A stretch of 64,000 nt of DNA from the NCBI GenBank assembly GCA_040752815.1, contig JBFMGC010000006.1, positions 25,196 to 89,195 on the forward strand. The letters are read 5' to 3'. The translations under genes were made by a program, and so were the position numbers. The DNA comes from Candidatus Zixiibacteriota bacterium (GTDB taxonomy: Bacteria > Zixibacteria > MSB-5A5 > GN15 > FEB-12). Of the stretch, positions 39,216-48,737 are shown piece by piece (the first letter of the stretch is position 1; every line of letters starts with the position of its first letter). Below the pieces are notes generated by a model. The model did not search any database, was not told the origin of the DNA, and was given only the letters and a program-made list of their open reading frames with translations.

Positions 39216-41168
39216 ATGTCAACACACCCCCAGGCAAAGGCGCCGTCAGAGTCTGACAAGGCGGCGGCCCCACACGACGCTTATGAAAACTATGAGCTCC
39301 CGGTCGACGGCTTCAAAGGCACGCCGGAGGAAATCGAGCGCCAGTGGTACGAGAAGTGCTACATCGGACGTGGCGACAGAATCAAGCAACTCACCTGGCG
39401 GGCAATTATCATGGGATGGGTGCTGGGCGGCATACTCTCGCTGACTAATATCTACATCGGACTGAAGGCCGGATGGGGGTTCGGGGTCGCTATCACGGCG
39501 TGCATTCTATCTTACGCCATCTGGACCGGCTTCTACAAGATGAGGATCGCCCGCACGCAGATGACGATTCTGGAAAACAACTGCATGCAATCCACGGCCA
39601 GCGCAGCGGGTTACTCGACCGGCGGGACCCTGATCTCGGCCTTTGCCGCCTATATCATGATTAACAATGCCACCCTTCCTTTATCTATCATGCTCGCCTG
39701 GGTCTTCTTTGTCGCCATTCTCGGCGTTACCATGGCTGTACCCATGAAACGGCAGATGATCAATGTCGAACAGCTTCGTTTCCCCAGTGGAATCGCGGCG
39801 GCCGAGACACTGAGGGCGCTTCATGCCACAGGTCAGAAGGGGATGCGTTCGGCACGGGCTCTGAGCATCGCCGGGTTGTTGGCAATGGTGAGCGCTTTCC
39901 TTACTGACGGTCTTCGTCTGATCAGCGCCCGCTTTGAAGCTCTCCAGATATCGACCCTTGTCGGCAAGTTGAACTCAGCTACGTTGGGCGACGCCTGGAT
40001 TGGTCGGACGGTGACATTCGCATGGGATCCTATTTTTATTGCCGCCGGAATGTTTGTGGGGATGCGGGTGGCCATCAGCATGTTTGTCGGGTCGATTCTT
40101 TGCTGGATGATCTTCGTCCCGTTGGTGCAGGCGTATGTCCCCGAAGCGAGCGGCGCGACCGGTTTCCGCACCCTGGTGCAGTGGACACTCTGGGGCGGGA
40201 CGGCCTGCATGGTGACATCGGGGATTCTTTCAGTGTTCTTCCAGTGGCGGAGTGCCCTGAGCGCGTTCCGAGGTCTCGGTGACATGGTCTTCAAGCGTGG
40301 GGGCAGGAAGCGCGACGAACTCGCTGCAATCGAGACTCCCGGCTCCTGGTTTCTGTTCGGGCAGATCGTGGCGCTGGTCGCACTGGCAATTCTCGCGCAC
40401 CATACGTTTGCTATGCCTTACTGGCAGAGTTTTGTCGCAGTGATTCTCAGTTTCGCGCTGGCCCTGGTGGCGTGCCGAGTGACCGGCGAGACCGACACCA
40501 CTCCCGTGGGAGCAATGGGCAAGATCACACAGTTGACTTTCGGTGCACTCTCACCGGGGAACATGAACGTGAACCTGATGTCGGCGAATATCACGGCCGG
40601 CGCGGCGACATCCTCGGCCGACCTGCTTACCGACCTTAAGAGCGGGTATCTTCTTGGGGCACACCCACGCAAGCAGTTCATCGCACAGTTTGCCGGTATT
40701 TTCATAGGAACCCTCGTGACCGTGGCAGCTTTCCGTATCCTTGTCCCCGATGCCACCGTGCTGGGCACGGACCAGTTCCCCGCACCGGCGGCGCAGACCT
40801 GGAAGGGTGTGGCCGAGGCGATGGCGCTCGGTCTTAGCACGATGCACCCGGTGAAGATATGGGCGATCGTGATCGGCGGCCTGGTGGGTATCATCCTGCC
40901 GCTGCTCTCGCGCCTGTTTCCCCGGCAGCAGCAGTGGATTCCGTCAGCGGCCGGTGTCGGGCTGGCCTGGGTGTTCCAGTGGTTCTACGGCCTGCTGTTC
41001 TTTATCGGTGCGGTGATTGGCTACGCCTGGCAGAAGAAGAATGCGGCGAATTGCGAGGAATACCTGTTCCCGGTGGCTTCGGGTATTGTGGCCGGCGGCG
41101 CGCTGATGGGCGTGATTCTGGTTTTCTGGGAGAGCGGCGCCGATATCTTGAGGCAGTTCTTCGGATAA
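39216..41168 (+). CDS. OPT-family oligopeptide / metal-complex transporter
   Basis: 650 residues with about 14-16 membrane helices, starting at ATG 39216 after AAGGAG. OPT signature regions: LGGILSLTNIYIGLKAGWGF near the start, ILENNCMQSTASAAGYSTGG, RQMINVEQLRFPSGIAAAET and a late GALSPGNMNVNLMSANITAG. The ATG lies about 90 residues before the first helix pair is complete, giving a hydrophilic N-terminal tail of some 60 residues. Family members import small peptides or metal chelates using the proton gradient; bacterial substrates are mostly unknown. Stand-alone gene followed by repeats. Confidence 0.92.
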   Translation: MSTHPQAKAPSESDKAAAPHDAYENYELPVDGFKGTPEEIERQWYEKCYIGRGDRIKQLTWRAIIMGWVLGGILSLTNIYIGLKAGWGFGVAITACILSYAIWTGFYKMRIARTQMTILENNCMQSTASAAGYSTGGTLISAFAAYIMINNATLPLSIMLAWVFFVAILGVTMAVPMKRQMINVEQLRFPSGIAAAETLRALHATGQKGMRSARALSIAGLLAMVSAFLTDGLRLISARFEALQISTLVGKLNSATLGDAWIGRTVTFAWDPIFIAAGMFVGMRVAISMFVGSILCWMIFVPLVQAYVPEASGATGFRTLVQWTLWGGTACMVTSGILSVFFQWRSALSAFRGLGDMVFKRGGRKRDELAAIETPGSWFLFGQIVALVALAILAHHTFAMPYWQSFVAVILSFALALVACRVTGETDTTPVGAMGKITQLTFGALSPGNMNVNLMSANITAGAATSSADLLTDLKSGYLLGAHPRKQFIAQFAGIFIGTLVTVAAFRILVPDATVLGTDQFPAPAAQTWKGVAEAMALGLSTMHPVKIWAIVIGGLVGIILPLLSRLFPRQQQWIPSAAGVGLAWVFQWFYGLLFFIGAVIGYAWQKKNAANCEEYLFPVASGIVAGGALMGVILVFWESGADILRQFFG

Positions 41169-41213
41169 ACGGCGGCGCACGATTCACGGAGTGGTGAGTT
41201 AGAGGAAATCGCG

Positions 41214-41279
41214 GGTGGGCCACCGAGCCCTTAACGGTGGGCCACCGAGCGCTAGAAGGTGGGCTACTGAGCGCTGTCG
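41214..41279. repeat. Three tandem 22-base repeats
   Basis: 41214-41235, 41236-41257 and 41258-41279, consensus GGTGGGC(C/T)AC(C/T)GAGCSCTDDMV. The first ten bases are the same GGTGGGCCAC tail found in the dispersed palindromes. They sit between the convergent OPT and ppsR genes. Confidence 0.65.
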
Positions 41280-41307
41280 AAACGGGCCGACGCATCCTCG
41301 TTTCAAC

Positions 41308-42150
41308 CTACATGCTCAGGTCAAGCAATTCGATAATCTCCTGTGAGACCTCTTCGATCCCCCGGCGGGTCACATCGACCGCGTGCCATCCTTGCACGAC
41401 GTACAGGTCGCGACAGTACCGAAACTCGCCTGCCACCTGGCGGATATCGCAGTAGCCGTCAATCTGCGCCTGGTATCGATCCTGTTTCGCCAGCATGGCC
41501 AGTCGGTGTTCACGCACTCGCGTGAGCGTCTCCGGCTGCATCAGCAGTCCGACAATGCGCCCGGCTTGCGCGGCGCGAAGGCGGTCGAGCATGCTCTGGG
41601 TGACATTCGGATCCTGGAATATGGGCGTGTTGGCCACGCGAAGGCCGTGGTTGCAGGCCAGGTACATGCTTATCGGCGTTTTGCAGCTCCGCGATGGGCC
41701 CACGAGCACTATATCCGCTTCAGCGATAGCTGCGCCACGGCCATCGTCGTGTTCCACAGTGTAGCCGATCGCGTCGACTTTCTGATAGTAGCGATCATCG
41801 ACCACGTGCAGCAGCCCGGGACGGTACTCGGGGTGTACGCCGAGAAACTTGGACATGGTGTCAAGCATCGGGCGGAGGACGTTGAGATGCAGAATCTTCC
41901 GGCGGGCGAGTTCCTTGTCAAAGTAATCGGCTTGATCGGTCGAGATGATGGAGTAGATCACTAACGATGAAGGATCGAGTTCCGCGAGTATTTTATCCAG
42001 TTCTTTCCGACGCCGCACCTGGGGGAATATATTTGCCACTGAATACGTAAGATCCGACTCGTGGTATTGTACCAGCACGGCGTCCATCAGACGCTTGGCA
42101 GTTCGCCCGGTGCCGTCGGAAATGATGACGATTTTCTTGACTTCGTTCAT
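41308..42150 (-). CDS. ppsR: Pyruvate,water dikinase / PPDK regulatory kinase-phosphorylase (DUF299)
   Basis: 280 residues. A bifunctional enzyme that inactivates PEP synthase or pyruvate phosphate dikinase by ADP-dependent phosphorylation of a Thr next to the catalytic His, and reactivates it by phosphorolysis. Family motifs are clear: VIISDGTGRTAKRL at the start, IEYTVEHDDG-like GYTVEHDDGR, the P-loop LVGPSRSCKTPISMYLA (about residue 150), and FCDIRQV-like GYCDIRQVAGEFRYCRDL. Which dikinase it controls cannot be said, as none is nearby. A short palindromic repeat ends nine bases before the start codon, and no clear ribosome binding site lies in between. Confidence 0.93.
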   Translation of the reverse strand: MNEVKKIVIISDGTGRTAKRLMDAVLVQYHESDLTYSVANIFPQVRRRKELDKILAELDPSSLVIYSIISTDQADYFDKELARRKILHLNVLRPMLDTMSKFLGVHPEYRPGLLHVVDDRYYQKVDAIGYTVEHDDGRGAAIAEADIVLVGPSRSCKTPISMYLACNHGLRVANTPIFQDPNVTQSMLDRLRAAQAGRIVGLLMQPETLTRVREHRLAMLAKQDRYQAQIDGYCDIRQVAGEFRYCRDLYVVQGWHAVDVTRRGIEEVSQEIIELLDLSM

Positions 42151-42159
42151 AGCTCGCAG

Positions 42160-42238
42160 GGCAGGTTTGCTTCAAATCTGCCACACGCCGCACGAACATA
42201 CAAGCAGATTTGCAGGGCAGGCCTGCTTCAAACCTGCC
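42160..42238. repeat. Two 23-base hairpins in the ppsR leader
   Basis: GGCAGGTTTGCTTCAAATCTGCC (42160-42182) and GGCAGGCCTGCTTCAAACCTGCC (42216-42238) share a stem of the form GGCAG...CTGCC around GCTTCAAA. The first lies directly in front of the ppsR start codon. Confidence 0.65.
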
Positions 42239-42253
42239 ATGGGTTCCGTGACC

Positions 42254-42472
42254 CTACAGGCAACTCGCCAGGCTCAGCGTGGATCCCGTAATGAACAAAT
42301 AATCAATGAGAACGGTGATGTCTCCTATGGAGATGTCGTCGCAGGAAGGCCCAGACCCACCCGATTGGTTAATGTCAGCCTCGGTGAGACAAGGCAAGAC
42401 GCCCATACAGGCGCCGGAGATGAACTTAGCATCGACGAGTACTGTGACGTCACTGATCGTGGGCTCATCGCC
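42254..42472 (-). pseudogene. Orphan C-terminal dockerin fragment of a lost secreted protein
   Basis: About 72 residues ending in TAG. Two dockerin-like halves are visible: TISDVTVLVDAKFISG and DISIGDITVLIDYLFITG, followed by a short Cys-containing end. Upstream in the same frame there is no signal peptide or other domain. Instead the sequence is a palindromic repeat (42473-42510) and further repeats up to the secF end. The 5' part of the gene therefore seems to have been lost or replaced. Similar dockerin tails end the intact GEVED protein at 17571-20342. Confidence 0.6.
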
Positions 42473-42510
42473 ACGAGCCGGCAGATGAGGGCATCTGCCG
42501 GGCACGTTTC
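42473..42510. repeat. Palindromic repeat matching the insertion in hypF
   Basis: ACGAGCC then GGCAGATGAGGGCATCTGCC, a hairpin with stem GGCAGATG / CATCTGCC, then GGGCACGTTTC. It is 37/38 identical to 32616-32653. It abuts the dockerin fragment. Confidence 0.75.
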
Positions 42511-42571
42511 GCATCGTGGAAGATGAGGACCCCGCGCTTCTGCACTGTGCCGGGCACGACTGGCTCACGGG

Positions 42572-42591
42572 GGCAGACCGGGAGGTCTGCC
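42572..42591. repeat. GGCAGACC hairpin repeat, inverted copy
   Basis: GGCAGACCGGGAGGTCTGCC, the reverse complement of the type at 17194 and 24602, followed by GCCCACGATT. It lies 23 bases past the secF stop and could end that transcript. Confidence 0.6.
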
Positions 42592-42613
42592 GCCCACGAT
42601 TCACTGCTGCTGA

Positions 42614-43537
42614 TTACTTAAACCGGCTCGGGCGACGGGCTTCCCACTCCACCATGATAGGGCTGGCCACAAATATCGATCCGTAGGTCGATATCAAGAT
42701 GCCCAAGATCATGGCCAGCGAGAACCCCTGCAACACCTCGCCGCCGAAGTTGAACAGAATGATCAACACAATCAGCACCGACATACCGGTGTTGATCGTG
42801 CGCGACAGAACCTCGTTGATCGACCGGTTCACCGCATGCACGAATTCGCTGCGGCTGCGGTACTTCTGCAGGTTCTCGCGAATGCGATCAAACACTACCA
42901 CTTTGTCGGTCAGCGAATAGCCCGCCATGGTCAGCAGAGCCGTGATGTACAGCAGGTTGAACTCGGTTGATATGAGGTAGCATATACCGAGTACGCCGAG
43001 CACGTCGTGCATGGTCGCCGCGGTCGCGGCCACGCCGAAGCGGAAATCGAACCGGACCCAGATGTATCCCAGAATGCCTGCCACGGAGATGAGCACCGCC
43101 CAGATCGCGTCGCGCCGAAGATCCTCGCCCACGGCCGGGCCGATGGTGTGCTCCGAGATCACCGTGAAGGGATTGGTCGGGAACTTCTCGGCCAGCAGGT
43201 TCTTGATAGCCGACGATTCCTGCTTGACCCCGGGCTCGGCCTCGAGTTTCCACTTGATGATATAGGCATTCGGTTTGCTGAAATCGGTCAGCTCGGTTAC
43301 GGCTGCGTCGGAGAAAGCGCCGGTAAGCGCCGCGCGAAGATTGTCGATCTCCACCGGATCCTGGAAGTGCCCCTTGAGCATGACGCCGCCGGTGAAATCG
43401 ATTCCCATATTGGCGTTGCCCATGGCGGTCATCACGAACGCGATCAAACCGAGCACGAGCATCACACCGGACAGCAAATACGCATACTTGCGCATGCCGA
43501 TGAAATTGATATTGGTATCGGGTACTATCTTAAGCAT
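42614..43537 (-). CDS. secF: Protein translocase subunit SecF
   Basis: 307 residues, six membrane helices with one large periplasmic loop. With SecD it uses the proton motive force to help pull proteins out of the SecYEG channel. Seen: the GIDFTGGVMLKGHF motif after the first helix, and the C-terminal conserved ALLTMAGYSLTDKVVVFDRI-REN with SRTINTGMS. It follows secD by 19 bases, with AAAGGCGAG as ribosome binding site, forming the usual secDF operon. Confidence 0.96.
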   Translation of the reverse strand: MLKIVPDTNINFIGMRKYAYLLSGVMLVLGLIAFVMTAMGNANMGIDFTGGVMLKGHFQDPVEIDNLRAALTGAFSDAAVTELTDFSKPNAYIIKWKLEAEPGVKQESSAIKNLLAEKFPTNPFTVISEHTIGPAVGEDLRRDAIWAVLISVAGILGYIWVRFDFRFGVAATAATMHDVLGVLGICYLISTEFNLLYITALLTMAGYSLTDKVVVFDRIRENLQKYRSRSEFVHAVNRSINEVLSRTINTGMSVLIVLIILFNFGGEVLQGFSLAMILGILISTYGSIFVASPIMVEWEARRPSRFK

Positions 43538-43556
43538 GTTTTTCTCGCCTTTCCAC

Positions 43557-45263
43557 CTATATACTCAGTTTCTGGTAGGCCTTGCGGACATCGAAGATAA
43601 CCTTCGTGATCACGTACGCCGTGTACAGCGAGATGGAGACACCCCAGAACAGGGTGACCGCAAACCCGCGGATGGGCCCCGATCCAAAGAAGAACAGCGC
43701 CAGCGCCGTTATGAGCGTGGTCACGTGCGAGTCGAAAATCGCAATAAAGGCCCGAACATAGCCGGCGTCGATCGATGCTCGTACCGTCTTGCCGGTGCGC
43801 AGCTCTTCTCTGATGCGCTCGAAAATCAGGATGTTCGAATCGACCGACATACCGATAGTCAGGATGATCCCGGCGATACCCGGCATGGTCAGGGTAGCCC
43901 CGAGTCCGGCCATGACAGCCAGCAGGAAGAAGATGTTAAACAGGAGGCCGATATCGGCAATGATACCTGATATGCGGTAGAACACCGCGATATAGACCAG
44001 CACCACGAGCAGACCGATCAGACAGGAGTAGAATCCCTTGCGGATCGAATCGGCGCCGAGTGACGCGCCGACCACGTTCTTCTCGATAATCTCCACCGGC
44101 GCCGGCAGAGCACCGGCCTCGAGTACGATCTTCATGTTGACGGCATCCTCGATGGTCGCGGAGCCGCCCATGGTGATTGTTCCGTTGCCGCGAATTTTCG
44201 AATTGATAATCGGAGCGGACTCGACCGCGTTGTCAAGCACTACCGCCAGCGGCTTGTTGACATTGGCGCCGGTGAGCTGAGCAAACCGGCCGATACCCTC
44301 GGAAGCGATCCGGAAATCGACTTCGTGTCCGCCCATCTGCCCGCGGCGGAGCGAGATGTTCTCGAGATACTTGCCCACGAACTGCACTTTGCGCTTGAGC
44401 AGGTACAGATCCCAGCCATCGCGCTGGTTGCGCATCTCGACACGAGTCGACCAGGCGAACTGCACATCGACCGGGATCAGCCGTTGCACCTCAGGCAGCG
44501 CCAGCCAGGCCTCGATTTTTTGCCGATCCCGCCTGTTCACCGACCATCCCGGCCAGGGGGTGCCGGTCTGGCTCGTGGAGAGCCATTGATCGAGTCGGGA
44601 GGAAAGGGGATTGAGATCCTCGGATACACCGAGATCTTCGTCGAAATCGAAATCAGACGTGTCCCGGGCCGTGTCCTTGCCCATGAGCTCGGCCAACACG
44701 TCGACATCCTCGGCCTTAGTCGTATCGGCAGCCGCGGCCGTGTCCGAAGTCGGGGTAATACCTGCTTTGGCCAGTTCATACGCATGAACTACCGAATCAA
44801 TCTTCTGTAACAGCAGGGTCGCGTTGTCATGACTCTCGAGAAGCTTGAATTCGAGCACCGCCATCTGACCGATCAGCTCCTCCGCCCGGTCGGCATCGGT
44901 GTAGCCGGGCAGGTCAATTATGATTTGATCGTTCCCCTGTTTCTGTACGTTCGGCTCGGCCACGCCAAGGCCGTCGATACGCGTGCGAATCACCTGCATC
45001 GCCCGCTCCACGGCACCGGCGGTGGCCTCCTGGCCGAGCTCCTCGGTTTTCACTTTCAGGACGACATGGATTCCGCCCTGGAGATCGAGGCCGAGACGAA
45101 TCGCTTTCTGCTGAAGCTCCAGGTATTCGCCCGGTTCTTCAAGGTTCATTTTTTCGCGTTCGGCGTCACTCATGGTCCACAGCTTGAACGTGGGCCAGAA
45201 AGCGAGCAGTCCGACCACGACAAGAACCAGCGTGATGAGAATACGCCACTTTTGTGCTGACAT
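43557..45263 (-). CDS. secD: Protein translocase subunit SecD
   Basis: 568 residues. The first helix is followed by the family motif GLDLQGGIHVVLKV and by RIDGLGVAEPNVQKQG and IIDLPGYTDADRA, which form the first periplasmic domain. The C-terminal half has six helices with ITLTIGMSVD-type IILTIGMSVDSNILIFERI and DSHVTTLITALALF. An insertion of about 90 Asp/Thr-rich residues lies in the periplasmic part (residues about 165-240, DTAAAADTTKAEDVDVLAEL), which makes it longer than most. GAAAGGAT precedes the ATG. Operon with secF. Confidence 0.96.
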   Translation of the reverse strand: MSAQKWRILITLVLVVVGLLAFWPTFKLWTMSDAEREKMNLEEPGEYLELQQKAIRLGLDLQGGIHVVLKVKTEELGQEATAGAVERAMQVIRTRIDGLGVAEPNVQKQGNDQIIIDLPGYTDADRAEELIGQMAVLEFKLLESHDNATLLLQKIDSVVHAYELAKAGITPTSDTAAAADTTKAEDVDVLAELMGKDTARDTSDFDFDEDLGVSEDLNPLSSRLDQWLSTSQTGTPWPGWSVNRRDRQKIEAWLALPEVQRLIPVDVQFAWSTRVEMRNQRDGWDLYLLKRKVQFVGKYLENISLRRGQMGGHEVDFRIASEGIGRFAQLTGANVNKPLAVVLDNAVESAPIINSKIRGNGTITMGGSATIEDAVNMKIVLEAGALPAPVEIIEKNVVGASLGADSIRKGFYSCLIGLLVVLVYIAVFYRISGIIADIGLLFNIFFLLAVMAGLGATLTMPGIAGIILTIGMSVDSNILIFERIREELRTGKTVRASIDAGYVRAFIAIFDSHVTTLITALALFFFGSGPIRGFAVTLFWGVSISLYTAYVITKVIFDVRKAYQKLSI

Positions 45264-45379
45264 GCATAATCCTTTCTATTCAAACAACTGCAAATAACGA
45301 CTGTGTCAGGCGACGGCACGAAGGCGCGTCGACTCTAAGATGCTGAACCGGTCAGGTTCAGTTCGAGGGGGGGGAAGAT

Positions 45380-45820
45380 TTAGCTGGTGCCGGAGGGTCG
45401 GGCGCCCACGAGTGTGAATCGGTGTCCTACCTGCGATGCCACCAGACACGGAGTGTTGCAAACGGCCGGCTCGTTCTGAATCCGGGAGTCCTTAGACACG
45501 GTGCTGGAAGTGGCCTGAGAAGCCAGCGAGCGACCCTTGTGCTGGTCGCCGCCCGCCGGAAGCGCCGAATTACATTGAATCCAGAACGATTGCTCGGTCC
45601 ATGGGTGGCTGCCGGGAGTCATCCCGCCGGTAGCTTCGAGAGGGTCCGGTTTGCCGCTAAAGCTTGCGGAGTTGGATAGCGGCTCGTCGGCTCGCGGCTG
45701 ACTTCGCTCGGCAAACAGGCGATGCGCCGCTCCCGCGCCGGATACGACCAGCGCGAGAATCACCCCGGACACAACCGTGGCCCGGAGGCAGAACAGACCT
45801 ATCTCGAAAAGTCTTTTCAT
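45380..45820 (-). CDS. Hypothetical protein with N-terminal membrane helix
   Basis: 146 residues. MKRLFEIGLFCLRATVVSGV followed by ILALVVSGAGA gives one hydrophobic helix or a signal peptide. The rest is polar and low in structure, with two Cys close to the C-terminus (AVCNTPCLV). Third-position base use is similar to nearby genes, which supports coding, but no homologous family is recognised and no ribosome binding site is evident. It lies upstream of secD in the same direction and divergent from the M16 peptidase gene. Confidence 0.45.
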   Translation of the reverse strand: MKRLFEIGLFCLRATVVSGVILALVVSGAGAAHRLFAERSQPRADEPLSNSASFSGKPDPLEATGGMTPGSHPWTEQSFWIQCNSALPAGGDQHKGRSLASQATSSTVSKDSRIQNEPAVCNTPCLVASQVGHRFTLVGARPSGTS

Positions 45821-45974
45821 TTCAGTTGGGCTAATATATGCCGGGTCGGTTTTTAGTCAACGCCAAAGCCTGCACTGCTTGACTTCGGCAACTCCGTACG
45901 ATAGCTTAACCTGTTGCGGCAACTTAAGTTATTCTCTGTATGCAGGGATTGAACATTTCCGCTCAGGTGACCCA

Positions 45975-48737
45975 ATGAAAACCCAATCGCTCAGATTCAA
46001 TCGACACTTTTTATCGACCTTGGTCCTCGCTGTAACATTTGCTCAGGGAACCTTCCCCGCGTCGCGCCCCGAGAAGCTCGACAACGCCCTTCAAGTGATT
46101 CTCGTGGAGAATCACAGCTCCCCCATGATCGCCAGTGTCATCTTTGTGCGCTCCGGCAGCAAGTACGAATCGGAATACGAAAACGGAATAACCCACTTTC
46201 TCGAGCATCTGTTATTCGACGGCACCACTCATCTGACTCGCCAGGAGCTTGGTAATTCGATCCGCGACCTGGGCGGTTACATCAACGCGTTCACCCGCGA
46301 AGATCTCACCGCATACATGGTGCTGATGCCCAAACAGTATATCGAGTACGGCTTGACCGTACAGGCCGACATGCTCTTTAATTCGACCTTTCCTGAGGAG
46401 GAACTGGCCAAAGAAAGGCAGGTGGTAATCGAGGAGATCAAGCGCGATACCGACTCGCCCGGTGCGTCGGCAGAGGCATTCTTCAGAGAGAAGGCGTATG
46501 GCGAGACCGATTACGGCCGTCCGGTGCTGGGCTACGAGCCGTTTATCGCCAACATCAAGCGCGAGGCGATCATCGCCTATTGGAAGAACCACTACACGCC
46601 GGACAAGATGACGGCGCTGGTAATAGGTGATTTCGAATCAAAGAGCATGAAGAAGACACTGGCGCGTGTTTTCGAGCGCATCCCCGGAGGTAAACCTCAA
46701 AACGGCGCATCGCCCGGCGACCTGCACCGCAAACTGGCCGAGGGTAAACAGAGAGTAGGCGGCATTATCGGGCAACACCGGTATGACACGATCGCGGCTG
46801 TGGCATCCGCTCATCTGAACTTCTCCATAGAAGCTCCGAGTTTTGGCTCCGGCGACTATCTTCCCTTTGATTTGCTGGTTCAGTACCTCGCTCTGGACGA
46901 GATCTCGCCGCTGAAAGTCGCGCTGCAGAGCGGTGATGATCCACTAGCCACAGAAGTTACCGTGTCTCTGAACACCTGCGCCGAGTTCGCCCGAATGGAC
47001 ATATCCATCATCTCTGAGAAACCTCAGTTTTGCGATAGCATTGTCAGCGTGACCCTGGCCGCACTTTCGCAGATGTCCAGTCATATCGCCGACACTGATG
47101 ACCTCAGGGGCATCACCACATCGGTGCGCTGTCAGTCGATCTATAATGCCGAGAAGCTGCATTACTACGCGTTCATTGTCGCTCCCCTGATGATGGTCGC
47201 CGATTGGGACTGGATTCAATCCTATCCCGACCGGCTGGACAGTGTCACCTGGAACCAGTGCCAGGAGGCAGCACGACGGTGGTTAGATCAATCGAATTAC
47301 ATTCTGACAGTGGTCAGACCGGCCGATTCCCAGCAAGCGATCTTCACTCCCGAAGTGACTACGTCGGAGGACGTAAACGCGTATTTCGACAGCGCCTCGT
47401 TTCCGTTATACGATCTGACCAGGGGAATCGCACTCGACTACCCGAAAACCGATTCGGTGACGTTCGAGCTTGTGGACAAGGCTGTGTACCGGCGGGAGGT
47501 GCTTGACAACGGCCTGACCGTACTAGTGAAGTCCGGTAAAGGGAGCCGCGTGTTCGCGGTTAATTTACTGGGGAAAGATCGTACGCTCTGGGAAGCGGAG
47601 GACAAGGCCGGAATCACCGATTTTGTGAACCGGTGTCTCGCCAAAGGGACAACCAACCGCACAGGCGAGCAGCTAAATCGCGAGTTAGGCGCCATCGGCG
47701 CCAATCTAACGCTCACCGATAATCCGTGGATCCCGTACGACGATCGCTACACGACCCGCAGTTTTTCTTTCATCAAGTTCGAGACTATCGAGCCTTACGC
47801 CAAAGGAGGATTCGAACTGCTCGCCGATATGGTGCTTCACCCCGCGTTCGATTCTCTCGAGATCGAAAACGTCCGCAAGGAAATGCTGGGCGTGATCAGC
47901 CGAGGCGCCGGCTCACCGTCACAGGCAGCCCGAGACCTGTATTTCGCCGCCCTGTTCGATCAGCACCCCTTCGCTAAACCGATAATGGGCAGCGCTGCGA
48001 CAATCGCAGCGATATCTCCCCAGGCGCTGCGTGACTTTCACCGCGACTACTATGCCCCCGGCAATATGATCCTCTCGATAGTCACCAGCCGGGATACATC
48101 GGAAGTCATGGCCTGGGTGAGAGAGAGTTTCGGTTCGGTATCTCCGCCCGACAATTGGTCCCCGACACCGTCACTGCCCCTGCCAACAGCCGAGCCGGGT
48201 GAATTTCATCATGAGCTCCAGAAGGAACAGATAGCGATTTGCGCTGGCGGGCGGGTTCCGGGGATTTCCTCGAGCGACGCCATCGACCTGCAGGTGGCTG
48301 CGTCAATTCTGTCTTCGCGGCTGAACGAAGTGCTGAGAGAGCGGCAGGGGCTGGCCTACACGACCGGCGCGGGAGTAGACTTCACGCGTGAATTCGGGTG
48401 GTACCTGGTCAGCATAGCGACCGGGTATCAGAACTATCAGTCGGCACTCGATGGTCTGGCCCTTCAGACAGAGAAGCTGGCTCTCGACGGCCCCAGGGAG
48501 AGCGAAATCCGTAGTGCGTGCAATCAGCTTTGGGGGCAGCTGATGAGCGCCAAGCTTTCGCGCATCAACCAGGCGTATTACCTGGGGCTCGATGAATACT
48601 GGGGACGGGAGATCGGGTATGACCGTCAGTTGCTCAAGGCGCTGGCAAGAGTCAATGTGCATTCGGTGGGCGCCGCCGCGGCCAAGTACTTCCGGCCCAA
48701 TCTCTGGATCACAGCCACCGCGGGAAAGAAACCGTAG
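45975..48737 (+). CDS. Exported M16-family zinc peptidase (two-domain)
   Basis: 920 residues from ATG 45975 (CAGGTGA upstream). A short signal-like N-terminus ends near ASRPEKL, where the peptidase domain begins (EKLDNALQVILVENHSSPM). The active inverted zincin motif HFLEH is near residue 73, with the distal Glu in KERQVVIEEIKRD about 75 residues later. A second M16 half (VLDNGLTVLVKSG... and GITDFVNRCLAKGTTNRTGE) lacks the HxxEH and is structural. Such proteins degrade small peptides or act in envelope maintenance. Two-half fusions of about 900 residues are common in Gram-negative lineages. Confidence 0.92.
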   Translation: MKTQSLRFNRHFLSTLVLAVTFAQGTFPASRPEKLDNALQVILVENHSSPMIASVIFVRSGSKYESEYENGITHFLEHLLFDGTTHLTRQELGNSIRDLGGYINAFTREDLTAYMVLMPKQYIEYGLTVQADMLFNSTFPEEELAKERQVVIEEIKRDTDSPGASAEAFFREKAYGETDYGRPVLGYEPFIANIKREAIIAYWKNHYTPDKMTALVIGDFESKSMKKTLARVFERIPGGKPQNGASPGDLHRKLAEGKQRVGGIIGQHRYDTIAAVASAHLNFSIEAPSFGSGDYLPFDLLVQYLALDEISPLKVALQSGDDPLATEVTVSLNTCAEFARMDISIISEKPQFCDSIVSVTLAALSQMSSHIADTDDLRGITTSVRCQSIYNAEKLHYYAFIVAPLMMVADWDWIQSYPDRLDSVTWNQCQEAARRWLDQSNYILTVVRPADSQQAIFTPEVTTSEDVNAYFDSASFPLYDLTRGIALDYPKTDSVTFELVDKAVYRREVLDNGLTVLVKSGKGSRVFAVNLLGKDRTLWEAEDKAGITDFVNRCLAKGTTNRTGEQLNRELGAIGANLTLTDNPWIPYDDRYTTRSFSFIKFETIEPYAKGGFELLADMVLHPAFDSLEIENVRKEMLGVISRGAGSPSQAARDLYFAALFDQHPFAKPIMGSAATIAAISPQALRDFHRDYYAPGNMILSIVTSRDTSEVMAWVRESFGSVSPPDNWSPTPSLPLPTAEPGEFHHELQKEQIAICAGGRVPGISSSDAIDLQVAASILSSRLNEVLRERQGLAYTTGAGVDFTREFGWYLVSIATGYQNYQSALDGLALQTEKLALDGPRESEIRSACNQLWGQLMSAKLSRINQAYYLGLDEYWGREIGYDRQLLKALARVNVHSVGAAAAKYFRPNLWITATAGKKP

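Noticed and set aside
41214..41279. CRISPR-like array
   Set aside because: 22-base units are head to tail without unique spacers.
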